A stretch of DNA of 64,000 nucleotides from Prosapia bicincta. Its lineage: Eukaryota; Arthropoda; Insecta; Hemiptera; Cercopidae. The stretch spans positions 281,529,425 to 281,593,424 of the forward strand of contig JBAIZL010000001.1 of NCBI GenBank assembly GCA_036971475.1. Reading direction: 5' to 3'. Position 1 is the stretch's first letter; each line of letters opens with the position of its first letter. The notes under the pieces are model-generated. The model made no database searches and had not been told where the DNA came from. It saw only the letters and a program-made list of their open reading frames with translations. This document shows, piece by piece, positions 54,551 through 64,000 of the stretch. Both the position numbers and the translations under genes were made by a program.

Positions 54551-57443
54551 GGAAGGAAGAGAGAGAGAGGTTCATATATCCAAGGTTCAACTAATTCGGG
54601 AAAACCATGGGAAAGCTGGAAAAGCTGGGAATGTTACACCTGTTACAGTGTGGGAAGTCATAAAATTTATAAAGGTGCATGGGAAACACTGAAACAGCAG
54701 AAACCGTTGGCCGAACGTTATGCGTTCGAAATTTTAACAAGTTAAGTGTGGTTATTTGAAATACGTAAGGAAGGAGGGATTCGTGGTCGTTCTTAAAAAC
54801 TAAAGTCCTCGGGAAAAGCGAACTAAGTTTGAGGAACTTCGGAAAATGCAGACGTATGGGGGGAGAGGGGGCAAATTGTATGATATTATTTTAAAGTTGT
54901 AAATGTGTTTAGAAGAGTTAAGGGAATGGTTTTTATTTTCTTGACTTGGGAGCGGGTTTAAAACTGTCCAAAGCACTGCTACCTTAAGGTATATTGTACT
55001 TACCTCCCTGATCTAGTCAAATAGCCTCTTACCTCTTACCAGGTTTAGGAGTTTTCTGACTAGTGTTTTACCTTCAGCATCCTCTTCCAGAGCTGTGCTA
55101 TCTCCAAAGAGGTTGAAGCGCCTCTCGGCAAGTGCTTCACATCAATAGATGATGTGTGTGGCGGTCTCCAGTTCTTGCCCGCATAATCTGCACACTGGTT
55201 CATCTTTGTGGATACCCATTTTATGCAGATGTTTCCTTAGTCCACCGTGTCCCGTGAGTAGACCTGTGGCTATCCTCAATTCCTGCCTAGACAGATAGAT
55301 GAGACTCTTCTGCAGCCCCAAGGAAGCTTTCCTAAGGGTTAGCTTACTGTGTCTCATCCCTTCAGCCCTGATCCAGTACTCACAGTGTCTTTCAGCCATC
55401 CACCTTCGCACTGCCATCTTGACCATGGATTTGGAAATACCTACCGCAGGCTCCGGTCCAATCATGGGAGTCGAAGACCCCTCTCTGGCCAGCGCATCTG
55501 CGGCTTCATTTCCAAGTATTCCCCTATGCCCTGGCACCCAACCTATCTTGATTTGATTGTGCCTTGCCAGGGCTTGTAGGTTATTTAGGCACTCCCTGAC
55601 TATGGCCGAGGTGACCACATGTCCGTTTAGTGCCTTAATTGCTGCCTGACTGTCGGAGAAAGTAGCAATCCGGGTCCCGTGTGTTCCCCTTCTCGCTATC
55701 TCTCCCAGACAGGCATTTATAGCATATATTTCGGCCTGAAAGACAGAGGTATGCCTCCCCAAGGAAAAAACTAGTTTTACCCTTGGATTTTTACAATACA
55801 CCCCCGCTCCAGTGCCGAAGTCCATCTTGGATCCATCTGTGTACCAGATCTGAGCTCCCGATGTTAATGTCCCTGACCATTCCATCATAGTATGGTGGGC
55901 CTGGTCAGGTGCAAACGTTCGAGTAATGTGGTCACTGCCCATTTCCAAGACGGGTTCTTTGACCACGCACTGGATACTCATATGTCCCGAGACATCTGGG
56001 AGGTTAGCCCAGTTGCTCGAGTTGCGCAATCTCCATGCCGCCAGCCTTGCCTCTCCCCTAAGGACAAGCTCAATGGGAGGGAGGTTAAGCATTACTTCCA
56101 TTGCTGCACCTGGTGTAGTTGACATCGCTCCCAGTGTGCACAGACAGGCCAATCTCTGGATACAGCTCAGTTGAGCTCTTGCATGTGCCTGGTTGGCTTT
56201 TGTCCACCACACCAGAGCACCATAGGTAATCATAGGTCTTATCACCCTCAGATACATCCAGTGCATCATTGATGGCTTCAGTCCCCATTTCTTACCCACC
56301 ATTCTTCTCACTGTCATCAGTGCCCTTTTGGCCTTGTTAACTGTCCTCTCAAGATGTGGGTTCCAGGTCAGTTTCCTGTCCAGAGTAACTCCCAGGTACT
56401 TCACCTCCACCACAAACTCAAGGTATTCACCAAACAAGCGAGGCATCCTGGTCGTCAGATCTTTTCGCTGTCTGGTGAAGTTAATAAGAGCAGTCTTTTT
56501 CGGATTTACCCTAAGGTTCTCCTTATTACACCACTCTTAAATCAGTCGTAGAGGATTTCTGATTACCTCAAGGACTGTATCAGGGAATCTGCCCAGGATC
56601 AGAGCAACTATGTCGTCCGCATATCCTAGACAGAAGTACCTCTGTTCATTCAGGAGTTCAATAAGGTTGTCAACCACTAGGCACCACAACAGAGGAGAGA
56701 GAACCCCCCCCCCTGTGCACAGCCCAGACTTGTCTCCGCCCTTCTGACCTCCCCTGCCACCTCTACAGAAATGCTTCTGTTTGTTAACATGGAACTTATC
56801 CAACCACAAGTGGTTGCATCCACTCCATGACGTCTTGCACCACTTACCATCGTCTCCACTGAGGGGTTATTGAAAGCCCCTTCAATGTCGAGGAAGGCAC
56901 CTATGGCACAACCTTTCTTGGCGATCATTTGCTCAATCCTACCAACCACTTGATGGAGAGCTCCCTCGCAAAATTTCCCCGGTTGATAAGCATAACTTTT
57001 ATAATATATATATATATATATGAATAGTTACTATCTGGAGTACATCCATTCATTCTGCAGTCCATAAATTCGCAGTTCCGACGTTTCGCCAGAATCTCCT
57101 CCAGCATTGACGAGGTGAACCCAACAACAGTACAAGAGCGAGTCTACTATTGTTGGGTTCACCTCGTCAATGCTGGATGAGATTCTAACGAAACGTCGGA
57201 ACTGCGAATTTATGGACTGCAGAAAGAACGGATGTACTCCAGATAGTAACTATTCATCATATTTTTCCATCCGTGAAGGAATACGTATCAGCATATATAT
57301 ATATATATATATATATGAGAAAGAAACATGATTAAAATAATATACAGTAAAGCTTACCTGGTGGACGCCAATAAGCAAAATTACGTCAAAGACGATACCA
57401 AAAACAGATCCAATCAAGTAGGCCCATAAAATCACTGTCACAA
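44561..57443 (-). CDS. Gene B: paralog of gene A, three exons seen (5' part missing)
   Basis: Join on the minus strand of 57443-57358, 48105-47973 and 44640-44561. All splice sites are GT-AG, with phases 1 (in), 0 and 1, and the frame is open to a TAG at 44563-44561, giving about 98 residues. Exons two and three have exactly the same lengths as in gene A (133 and 80 bp), and the protein segments align: YLIGSVFGIVFDVILLIGVH with the TM2 exon, YVKLYV with YVRLYV, and VVNSYYYTMPGV with VINSFYHNMPGV. The N-terminal exon(s) should lie beyond 57443, either inside the satellite-bearing intron past 64000 or unrecognised. The introns hold many transposons. The function is unknown; the multi-pass layout suggests a membrane protein. 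Confidence 0.78.
44645..46950. other. Gene B intron 4, mostly featureless
   Basis: 45590-46180 is GC-richer and contains a short frame starting MSRVYKRNSRRRNRR at 45810, which stops after about 18 codons; it may be a transposon remnant. A GGGGGGGGGG run lies at about 45941-45950. The rest is AT-rich. Confidence 0.4.
46953..47164. mobile_element. Foldback insertion with 12-bp target duplication
   Basis: AACACATGATTT occurs at 46941-46952 and 47165-47176. Between them, arms of about 80 bp (46953-47033 and about 47050-47130) are inverted copies (AAATATAGGTGAAAAAACCC and its complement). The spacer is about 16 bp, and a 34-base tail follows the right arm. It has the same plan as the insertion at 11551-11754. 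Confidence 0.8.
47753..47774. repeat. Poly-A tract
   Basis: 22 adenines after GCA. It could be the tail of an old retroposed sequence on the plus strand, but nothing was recognised upstream. Confidence 0.8.
47973..48105 (-). CDS. Gene B exon, TM3
   Basis: Acceptor TTATTTTTCAG and donor GTAAGTAC. 133 bp, phase 0 in and phase 1 out. It encodes EKQKYVKLYV, a hydrophobic stretch (ALTVVLCILLINIFF), a short polar loop (NGDANS) and the start of TM4. Confidence 0.8.
48125..48245. mobile_element. Pogo/Tigger-like MITE remnant
   Basis: ACAGTGAAAACTCATTATAA at 48125-48144, followed by TGGACC and a second ATAATGG, resembles the terminal repeats of pogo/Tigger elements. It lies immediately upstream (minus strand) of the gene B exon acceptor. 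Confidence 0.45.
49060..49150 (+). repeat. Penelope-like terminal motif with perfect hairpin
   Basis: CTGAGGA at 49079-49085, then CGGTTAC, TTG, GTAACCG (a perfect 7-bp stem with a 3-base loop), then AAA and, 17 bases on, GGAATAAAAG. The arrangement is the same as at 51494 next to a Penelope coding remnant. Confidence 0.5.
49255..50383 (+). pseudogene. Jockey-like non-LTR reverse transcriptase, 5'-truncated
   Basis: The coding match starts at about 49260 with IFERLLLKRL, then IPGHQFGFRSKHSTIDQVHR. A one-base shift in the A-run at about 49415-49423 moves the frame to AAFLDVAQAFDKV (block A). AGVPKGSVLGP follows and then FADD (49700-49711). TAKYLGMTLD and the TYGIQLWG block come after a TAG at 50009-50011. 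The order and motifs are those of Jockey-clade ORF2 C-terminal halves. No endonuclease is present and there is no clear poly-A. The copy sits in gene B intron 3 in the opposite orientation to the gene. Confidence 0.88.
50865..51090 (+). pseudogene. Penelope-like element: linker and GIY-YIG endonuclease remnant
   Basis: Translation with frame changes gives NKLKKILGNYKDAIPNEEKS, then LKCASK, YIGQTK and RAKEHF, then MARHFLEENQ. This matches the order expected at the C-terminus of Penelope-like elements: linker, SG-Y--KC, YIGQT, R-KEH, then an ARH-LEN-type block. A stop and at least two shifts disable it. The RT domain was not recognised upstream. The terminal motif at 51491-51545 lies about 400 bp downstream in the same orientation. 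Identification is from pattern memory, so a profile search would be needed for certainty. Confidence 0.62.
51485..51550 (+). repeat. Penelope-like 3' terminal motif
   Basis: CTAATGATGAC, TTT, GTCATTGAAACGTG, then GAGTGAATAAATG. The hairpin, GAAAC and AATAAA follow in the same order as in the palindromes elsewhere in the window. It lies downstream of the GIY-YIG remnant. Confidence 0.55.
51560..52430. other. AT-rich intronic DNA
   Basis: Gene B intron 3. Nothing recognised. Confidence 0.4.
52430..52800. other. GC-richer unassigned patch
   Basis: Higher GC than its flanks, no long frame. TCCTAC near 52731 and GTAGGA near 52767, with their flanks, suggest a small inverted repeat. Origin unknown. 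Confidence 0.35.
52902..53082. repeat. (GT)n microsatellite
   Basis: Compound GT tract with TATG and TTTTGTG interruptions. A smaller GT tract is at 53822-53870. Confidence 0.95.
53100..53640. other. AT-rich intronic DNA
   Basis: Nothing recognised; a short TA run follows at 53650-53690. Confidence 0.4.
54070..54156 (-). repeat. Diverged copy of the 11181-11383 arm
   Basis: On the minus strand: CTGAAGATGCATATAC, GAGAAACGCTTTGAGTAA, then TTTGAAATATGTTTA. These match the arm at 11298-11383 in order and spacing. An AT microsatellite lies at 54250-54310. Confidence 0.6.
54311..54465 (+). repeat. Repeat family Z, single copy
   Basis: GCTGATACGTATTCCTTCAC at the left through CTGTACCGACGTTTCGG and TAGCATTGACGAGGTGAA to AGAGCGAGTATA. 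The same text forms both arms of the palindrome at 57021-57316. It is flanked by AT runs on both sides, then by a (GA)n run at 54515-54545. Confidence 0.8.
54560..54940. other. Unassigned segment before the non-LTR copy
   Basis: Moderate GC. It includes a short hairpin (CGAACG, TTATG, CGTTCG at about 54713-54729). No gene recognised. Confidence 0.35.
55142..56446 (-). pseudogene. RT thumb, RNase H and zinc knuckle of copy 2
   Basis: An open stretch of 434 codons. In order it holds VKYLGVTLDRKLTWNPHLER (thumb/linker), TYGALVWWTKA, WYTDGSKMDFG, FQAEIYAINACLGE (catalytic Glu), SDSQAAIKAL, WVPGHRGILGNEAADALA and CRLCGQELETATHIIY. All four RNase H acidic residues are present. It is cut off from the upstream RT frame by a stop near the start (56447 region), and ends in TAG at 55144-55142 within the knuckle, where copy 1 still reads R-C-E. 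It is therefore nearly intact but not a complete ORF2. Confidence 0.88.
56537..56949 (-). pseudogene. RT palm fragment of copy 2, frameshifted in a G-run
   Basis: GAFLDIEGAFNN (block A) reads in one frame (56949 down to 56677), and LSPLLWCLVV with LGYADD in another (56809 down to 56537). The shift falls in the run of 10 G (plus strand C at 56704-56713). Copy 1 has 7 G at the same place. Confidence 0.85.
57021..57316. mobile_element. Palindromic repeat Z pair, 112-bp arms, flanked by AT runs
   Basis: 57021-57132 and 57144-57255 are inverted copies with few mismatches (CTGCAGTCCATAAATTCG, CGACGTTTCG, CATTGACGAGGTGAACCCAA and complements). Beyond the right arm, family Z text continues to GCTGATACGTATTCC (complement) and an AT run at 57295-57316. 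On each arm CTGGATGAG or CTGGAGGAG is followed by GAAACGTCGG. It abuts the truncated 5' end of the non-LTR copy, and lies 42 bp from the donor of the gene B exon at 57358. Confidence 0.85.
57358..57443 (-). CDS. Gene B exon, TM2
   Basis: Acceptor TTTTGTTTCAG and donor GTAAGCTT. 86 bp, phase 1 in and phase 0 out. It encodes VTVILWAYLIGSVFGIVFDV, then ILLIGVHQ. It is one codon shorter than the gene A equivalent. Confidence 0.78.
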
Positions 57444-57739
57444 CTGAAACAAAATTCCATTTAACATACATATATATATTAACAAAAGCTACACTTATTT
57501 CTTCTAACTTAGAAATAATAGTCTATACACATGTAGTTATGGAAATAAAGGATGTAACTTATGAGAAACAAGTATCCTTTAATGTGTATCTACAATATAA
57601 TCTCCAGAAACTCTTTTCGATTGTATTTATCCGTTTCTGTATGTTCTTGTTTATTGTCAAGACGTCACACCATAGTCACTATACTTTCCACTAGTGTTTT
57701 AAATAAGTGTCATTTTGTTGTTTTCTTTATGTCTTTATT

Positions 57740-58180
57740 TCATGATAATGCATGTAGTTGACTTGTAATATTTCTTCTCTCCCTATTTTCTGCAATATGT
57801 CTTCTATATCGTTTCCATCTTCAGTCATTGTTACTCCCAAATATTTGTACTCTAGTATTTTTTCTAATGTTTCAATGTTTAAATCTTGTCGTGCACCTTC
57901 TACTGTATTGTATTTTGTTTTCTCAGTATTAATTTCAAGCCTTATTTGTTTAGTTCTTTCCCTAGTGTTCTAGCCAAATATTTATCATCCTCAATATCTT
58001 CAGCTGGAACAACCTGGTCGTCTGCAATAATTGTGTTGTAATATATTCTCTCCAATTCGTATTCCCGTTTTTCTACATTTGTTTTAACTAAAGGTGAGTA
58101 TAATTAAACCTCAAAGAGAGTGGAAGACAGAAAGCCCCCTTGTCTCAGAACCTTGTCTCAGAACCTTGTCAATTTGAAAA
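57740..58180 (-). pseudogene. Reverse transcriptase fragment of another non-LTR element
   Basis: On the minus strand: a degraded LRQGGFLSS-like block (about 58175), then ERIYYNTIIADDQVVPAEDI (the (A/Y)ADD catalytic box), LEINTEKTK-like text and KYLGVTMTEDGNDIED. Frame changes and stops occur throughout. It is an older relic than the two other RT copies. Confidence 0.7.
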
Positions 58181-58484
58181 TACTCTTAAAATATTTCCCT
58201 AGTCCTGATAATACTTACGTTAAAGCGATGAGCCTGCTCCTCATTTTATGCGAAAATTTCAAATTTTGCAAGATATTCGAACAATCCTCGGATAGAAATT
58301 TAAAGTTCAATTAAAAAGAGACTGAAATTTAATTCTGTTTTAAGCTTCGAGTTTGCAATGTTTTGGGTGGCAACAATAAAGAATTTATTTCTGAGTAATT
58401 AATGCATCTATTTTAAAATTAATTTTTAGTTAATGAGGCCAATTTTTAAAAATATATTTAACGTTTTTTTATTTATTTATAATA

Positions 58485-61400
58485 TTTTCTATTTAGAATA
58501 TCCACTATTCCTTTAATTCTAAAAATTGTGCAATAATGTCTTATATAATAAACCCAATTTTATATTATTTTTTCTAGAATATCTACTGTCCGTTAATTCT
58601 AAAATTTGTCTAATAATGTTTTATATAATAAACCCAACTTTATAATATTTTTTTCTAGAATATCTACTGTACGTTAATTCTAAAAATTGTGTAATAATGT
58701 TTTATATAATAAACCCAATTTTATAATATTTCTTTCTAGATAATATTTTTTTATCTACTGTCCGTTAATTCTAAAATTTGTGTAATAATGTTTTATATAA
58801 TAAACCCAACTTTATAATATTTTTTTTTCTAGAATATCTACTGTCCGTCAATTCTAAAAATTGTGTAATAATGTCTTATATAATAAACCCAATTTTATAT
58901 TATTTTTTCTAGAATATCTACTGTCCTTTAATTCTAAAATTTGTCTAATAATGTTTTATATAATAAACCCAACTTTATAATATTTTTTTCTAGAATATCT
59001 ACTGTACGTTAATTCTAAAAATTGTGTAATAATGTTTTATATAATAAACCCAATTTTATAATATTTCTTTCTAGATAATATTTTTTTATCTACTGTCCGT
59101 TAATTCTAAAATTTGTGTAATAATGTTTATATAATAAACCCAATTTTATAATATTTTTTTTTCTAGAATATCTACTGTCCGTCAATTCTAAAAATTGTGT
59201 AATAATGTCTTATATAATAAACCCAATTTTATATTATTTTTTCTAGAATATCTACTGTCCGTTAATTCTAAAATTTGTCTAATAATGTTTTATATAATAA
59301 ACCCAACTTTATAATATTTTTTTCTAGAATATCTACTGTACGTTAATTCTAAAAATTGTGTAATAATGTTTTATATAATAAACCCAATTTTATAATATTT
59401 CTTTCTAGATAATATTTTTTTATCTACTGTCCGTTAATTCTAAAATTTGTGTAATAATGTTTTATATAATAAACCCAACTTTATAATATTTTTTTTTCTA
59501 GAATATCTACTGTCCGTCATTTCTAAAAATTGTGTAATAATGTCTTATATAATAAACCCAATTTTATAATATTTTTTTCTAGAATATCTACTGTCCGTTA
59601 ATTCTAAAAATTGTGTAATAATGTCTTATATAATAAACCCAACTTTATAATATTTTTTTCTAGAATATCTACTGTCCGTCAATTCTAAAACGTGAGTAAT
59701 AATGTTTTATATACAAACTCCAGTTTTATAAAATTTTTTCTAGAATATCCACTATCCCTTTAATTCTAAACATTGTGTAATAATGTCTTATATAATAAAC
59801 CCAATTTTATAATATTTTTTTCTAGAATATCTACTGTCCGTTAATTCTAAAAATTGTGTAATAATGTCTTATATAATAAACCCAATTTTATAATATTAGT
59901 TTCTAGAATATCTACTGTCCGTTAATTCTAAAATTTGTCTAATAATGTTTTATATAATAAACCCAACTTTATAATATTTTTTTCTAGAATATCTACTGTA
60001 CGTCAATTCTAAAAATTGTGTAATAATGTTTTATATAATAAACCCAATTTTATAATATTTCTTTCTAGATAATATTTTTTTTATCTACTGTCCGTTAATT
60101 CTAAAATTTGTGTAATAATGTTTTATATAATAAACCCAACTTTATAATATTTTTTTTCTAGAATATCTACTGTCCGTCAATTCTAAAAATTGTGTAATAA
60201 TGTCTTATATAATAAACCCAATTTTATATTATTTTTTCTAGAATATCTACTGTCCGTTAATTCTAAAATTTGTCTAATAATGTTTTATATAATAAACCCA
60301 ACTTTATAATATTTTTTTCTAGAATATATACTGTACGTTAATTCTAAAAATTGTGTAATAATGTTTTATATAATAAACCCAATTTTATAATATTTCTTTC
60401 TAGATAATATTTTTTTATCTACTGTCCGTTAATTCTAAAATTTGTGTAATAATGTTTTATATAATAAACCCAACTTTATAATATTTTTTTTCTAGAATAT
60501 CTACTGTCCGTCAATTCTAAAAATTGTGTAATAATGTCTTATATAATAAACCCAATTTTATATTATTTTTTCTAGAATATCTACTGTCCGTTAATTCTAC
60601 AATTTGTCTAATAATGTTTTATATAATAAAACCAACTTTATAATATTTTTTTCTAGAATATCTACTGTACGTTAATTCTAAAAATTGTGTAATAATGTTT
60701 TATATAATAAACCCAATTTTATAATATTTCTTTCTAGATAATATTTTTTTATCTACTGTCCGTTAATTCTAAAATTTGTGTAATAATGTTTATATAATAA
60801 ACCCAATTTTATAATATTTTTTTTTCTAGAATATCTACTGTCCGTCAATTCTAAAAATTGTGTAATAATGTCTTATATAATAAACCCAATTTTATATTAT
60901 TTTTTCTAGAATATCTACTGTCCGTTAATTCTAAAATTTGTCTAATAATGTTTTATATAATAAACCCAACTTTATAATATTTTTTTCTAGAATATCTACT
61001 GTACGTTAATTCTAAAAATTGTGTAATAATGTTTTATATAATAAACCCAATTTTATAATATTTCTTTCTAGATAATATTTTTTTATCTACTGTCCGTTAA
61101 TTCTAAAATTTGTGTAATAATGTTTTATATAATAAACCCAACTTTATAATATTTTTTTTTCTAGAATATCTACTGTCCGTCATTTCTAAAAATTGTGTAA
61201 TAATGTCTTATATAATAAACCCAATTTTATAATATTTTTTTCTAGAATATCTACTGTCCGTTAATTCTAAAAATTGTGTAATAATGTCTTATATAATAAA
61301 CCCAACTTTATAATATTTTTTTCTAGAATATCTACTGTCCGTCAATTCTAAAACGTGAGTAATAATGTTTTATATACAAACTCCAGTTTTATAAAATTTT

Positions 61401-64000
61401 TTCTAGAATATCCACTATCCCTTTAATTCTAAACATTGTGTAATAATGTCTTATATAATAAACCCAATTTTATAATATTTTTTTCTAGAATATCTACTGT
61501 CCGTTAATTCTAAAAATTGTGTAATAATGTCTTATATAATAAACCCAATTTTATAATATTAGTTTCTAGAATATCTACTGTCCGTTAATTCTAAAATTTG
61601 TCTAATAATGTTTTATATAATAAACCCAACTTTATAATATTTTTTTCTAGAATATCTACTGTACGTCAATTCTAAAAATTGTGTAATAATGTTTTATATA
61701 ATAAACCCAATTTTATAATATTTCTTTCTAGATAATATTTTTTTTATCTACTGTCCGTTAATTCTAAAATTTGTGTAATAATGTTTTATATAATAAACCC
61801 AACTTTATAATATTTTTTTTCTAGAATATCTACTGTCCGTCAATTCTAAAAATTGTGTAATAATGTCTTATATAATAAACCCAATTTTATATTATTTTTT
61901 CTAGAATATCTACTGTCCGTTAATTCTAAAATTTGTCTAATAATGTTTTATATAATAAACCCAACTTTATAATATTTTTTTCTAGAATATATACTGTACG
62001 TTAATTCTAAAAATTGTGTAATAATGTTTTATATAATAAACCCAATTTTATAATATTTCTTTCTAGATAATATTTTTTTATCTACTGTCCGTTAATTCTA
62101 AAATTTGTGTAATAATGTTTTATATAATAAACCCAACTTTATAATATTTTTTTTCTAGAATATCTACTGTCCGTCAATTCTAAAAATTGTGTAATAATGT
62201 CTTATATAATAAACCCAATTTTATATTATTTTTTCTAGAATATCTACTGTCCGTTAATTCTACAATTTGTCTAATAATGTTTTATATAATAAAACCAACT
62301 TTATAATTTTTTTTTCTAGAATATCTACTGTACGTTAATTCTAAAAATTGTGTAATAATGTTTTATATAATAAACCCAATTTTATAATATTTCTTTCTAG
62401 ATAATATTTTTTTATCTACTGTCCGTTAATTCTAAAATTTGTGTAATAATGTTTTATATAATAGACCCAACTTTATAATATTTTTTTTTCTAGAATATCT
62501 ACTGTCCGTCAATTCTAAAAATTGTGTAATAATGTCTTATATAATAAACCCAATTTTATAATATTTTTTCTAGAATATCTACTGTCCGTTAATTCTAAAA
62601 ATTGTGTAATAATGTCTTATATAATAAACCCAATTTTATAATATTTTTTTCTAGAATATCTACTGTCCGTTAATTCTAAAAATTGTGTAATAATGTCTTA
62701 TATAATAAACCCAACTTTATAATATTTTTTTCTAGAATATCTACTGTCCGTCAATTCTAAAACGTGAGTAATAATGTTTTATATACAAACTCCAGTTTTA
62801 TAAAATTTTTTCTAGAATATCCACTATCCCTTTAATTCTAAACATTGTGTAATAATGTCTTATATAATAAACCCAATTTTATAATATTTTTTTCTAGAAT
62901 ATCTACTGTCCGTCAATTCTAAAAATTGTGTAATAATGTCTTATATAATAAACCCAATTTTATATTATTTTTTCTAGAATATCTACTGTCCGTTAATTCT
63001 AAAATTTGTCTAATAATGTTTTATATAATAAAACCAACTTTATAATATTTTTTTCTAGAATATCTACTGTACGTTAATTCTAAAAATTGTGTAATAATGT
63101 TTTATATAATAAACCCAATTTTATAATATTTCTTTCTAGATAATATTTTTTTATCTACTGTCCGTTAATTCTAAATTTTGTGTAATAATGTTTTATATAA
63201 TAAACCCAACTTTATAACATTTTTTTTTCTAGAATATCTACTGTCCGTCAATTCTAAAAATTGTGTAATAATGTCTTATATAATAAACCCAATTTTATAA
63301 TATTTTTTCTAGAATATCTACTGTCCGTTAATTCTAAAAATTGTGTAATAATGTCTTATATAATAAACCCAATTTTATAATATTTTTTTCTAGAATATCT
63401 ACTGTCCGTTAATTCTAAAAATTGTGTAATAATGACTTATATAATAAACCCAACTTTATAATATTTTTTTCTAGAATATCTACTGTCCGTCAATTCTAAA
63501 ACGTGAGTAATAATGTTTTATATACAAACTCCAGTTTTATAAAATTTTTTCTAGAATATCCACTATCCCTTTAATTCTAAACATTGTGTAATAATGTCTT
63601 ATATAATAAACCCAATTTTATAATATTTTTTTCTAGAATATCTACTGTCCGTTAATTCTAAAAATTGTGTAATAATGTCTTATATAATAAACCCAATTTT
63701 ATAATATTAGTTTCGAATATCTACTGTTCGTTAATTCTAAAATTTGTGTAATAATGTTTTATATAATAAACCCAACTTTATAATAATTTTTTCTAGAATA
63801 TCTACCGTCCGTCAATTCTAAAATGTGTGTAATAATGTTTTATATACAAACTCCAGTTTTATAAAATTTTTTCTAGAATATCCACTATCCCTTTAATTCT
63901 AAAAATTGTGTAATAATGTTTTATATAATAAACCAAATTCTATAATATTTTTTCTAGAATATCTACTGTCCGTTAATTCTAAAAATTGTGTAATAATGCT
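58485..64000. repeat. Satellite 2: about 80-bp monomers with 334-bp and 1663-bp higher-order periods
   Basis: The monomer contains TTTCTAGAATATCTACTGTC, CGT(T/C)AATTCTAAAA, TTGTGTAATAATGT and TTATATAATAAACCCAA. About 66 monomers lie in the window, and the array runs off the right edge. A longer variant (CTTTCTAGATAATATTTTT) occurs at 58732, 59067, 59401, 60061, 60396, 60730, 61064, 61724, 62059, 62393 and 63132, mostly 334-335 bp apart or about twice that. CGTGAGTAATAATG occurs at 59691, 61354, 62763 and 63502. Its relation to gene B depends on where the missing gene B exons are; it is probably intronic. Confidence 0.97.

Larger units (their letters stand above)
54943..56994 (-). mobile_element. 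Non-LTR retrotransposon copy 2, 5'-truncated
   Basis: Minus-strand copy of the element at 1-2444. Its 3' end (GAGCGGGTTT in the plus text at 54951-54960) corresponds to 2410-2430 of copy 1, but with AAGAAAATAAAA instead of a clean poly-A. Its 5' end corresponds to about 750 of copy 1, so it is a typical truncated insertion. The copy retains the RNase H segment and the RT thumb region that copy 1 has lost. It lies in gene B intron 3, on the same strand as the gene. Confidence 0.9.

Noticed and set aside
55299..56540. Plus-strand open frames of 65-85 codons
   Set aside because: They are antisense shadows of the RNase H and RT frames of the non-LTR copy; the same text appears antisense to copy 1 at 1191-2078.
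58120..58314. 64-codon plus-strand frame next to satellite 2
   Set aside because: It is antisense to the RT relic and partly made of a local duplication (CCTTGTCTCAGAA twice).

Overview
The window is eukaryotic nuclear DNA, most likely from an arthropod and probably an insect. It is AT-rich and has GT-AG introns, long (GT)n and (AT)n microsatellites, non-LTR retrotransposons with arthropod-type RT and RNase H domains, a hAT pseudogene, a Penelope-like (GIY-YIG) remnant and two very large satellite arrays. No bacterial operon, tRNA, rRNA or CRISPR was seen. The species cannot be named from the sequence.

Host genes. I found two paralogous, spliced genes for small multi-pass membrane proteins, in tandem on the minus strand. 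Gene A has exons at 34205-34109, 33617-33529, 18184-18052 and 16542-16463. Gene B has exons at 57443-57358, 48105-47973 and 44640-44561, with its 5' part outside the window or not found. The intron phases are the same, the last two coding exons have identical lengths (133 and 80 bp), and the C-terminal motif is shared (VNS or INS, an aromatic pair, then MPGV). Neither N-terminal exon was recognised. Everything else is intronic, intergenic or repeat DNA.

Layout. 1-2444: 5'-cut non-LTR element (RT, RNase H, zinc knuckle, poly-A) with several disabling lesions. 2450-3960: dispersed repeat, with a second copy at 39490-41215. 4000-8310: GT arrays and a C-poor, G-skewed block. 8336-14300: layered DNA-transposon and retroelement debris, including a hAT transposase pseudogene and perfect or near-perfect palindromes. 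16463-34205: gene A, whose third intron holds a 14 kb satellite of 45-bp monomers with a 46-monomer (2067 bp) higher-order period. 35180-44000: dispersed repeats, a 1 kb foldback element and a 16-bp tandem region. 44561-57443: gene B, with introns full of a Jockey-like RT fragment, a Penelope-like remnant, a second copy of the element at position 1, and foldback elements. 58485-64000: a second satellite of about 80-bp monomers with 334-bp and 1663-bp higher-order periods, running off the window.

Most notable points. (i) A megasatellite sits in an intron of a conserved gene pair, and a second, unrelated satellite lies just upstream of the paralog's first visible exon. (ii) A hairpin motif (CTGAnGA, stem, GAAA, AATAAA) recurs at many sites; one copy follows a recognisable Penelope-type GIY-YIG coding remnant, which links otherwise anonymous palindromes to Penelope-like elements with a degenerate hammerhead-like core. 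(iii) Most monomers of the second satellite carry TTCTAGAA, the core of a heat-shock element.
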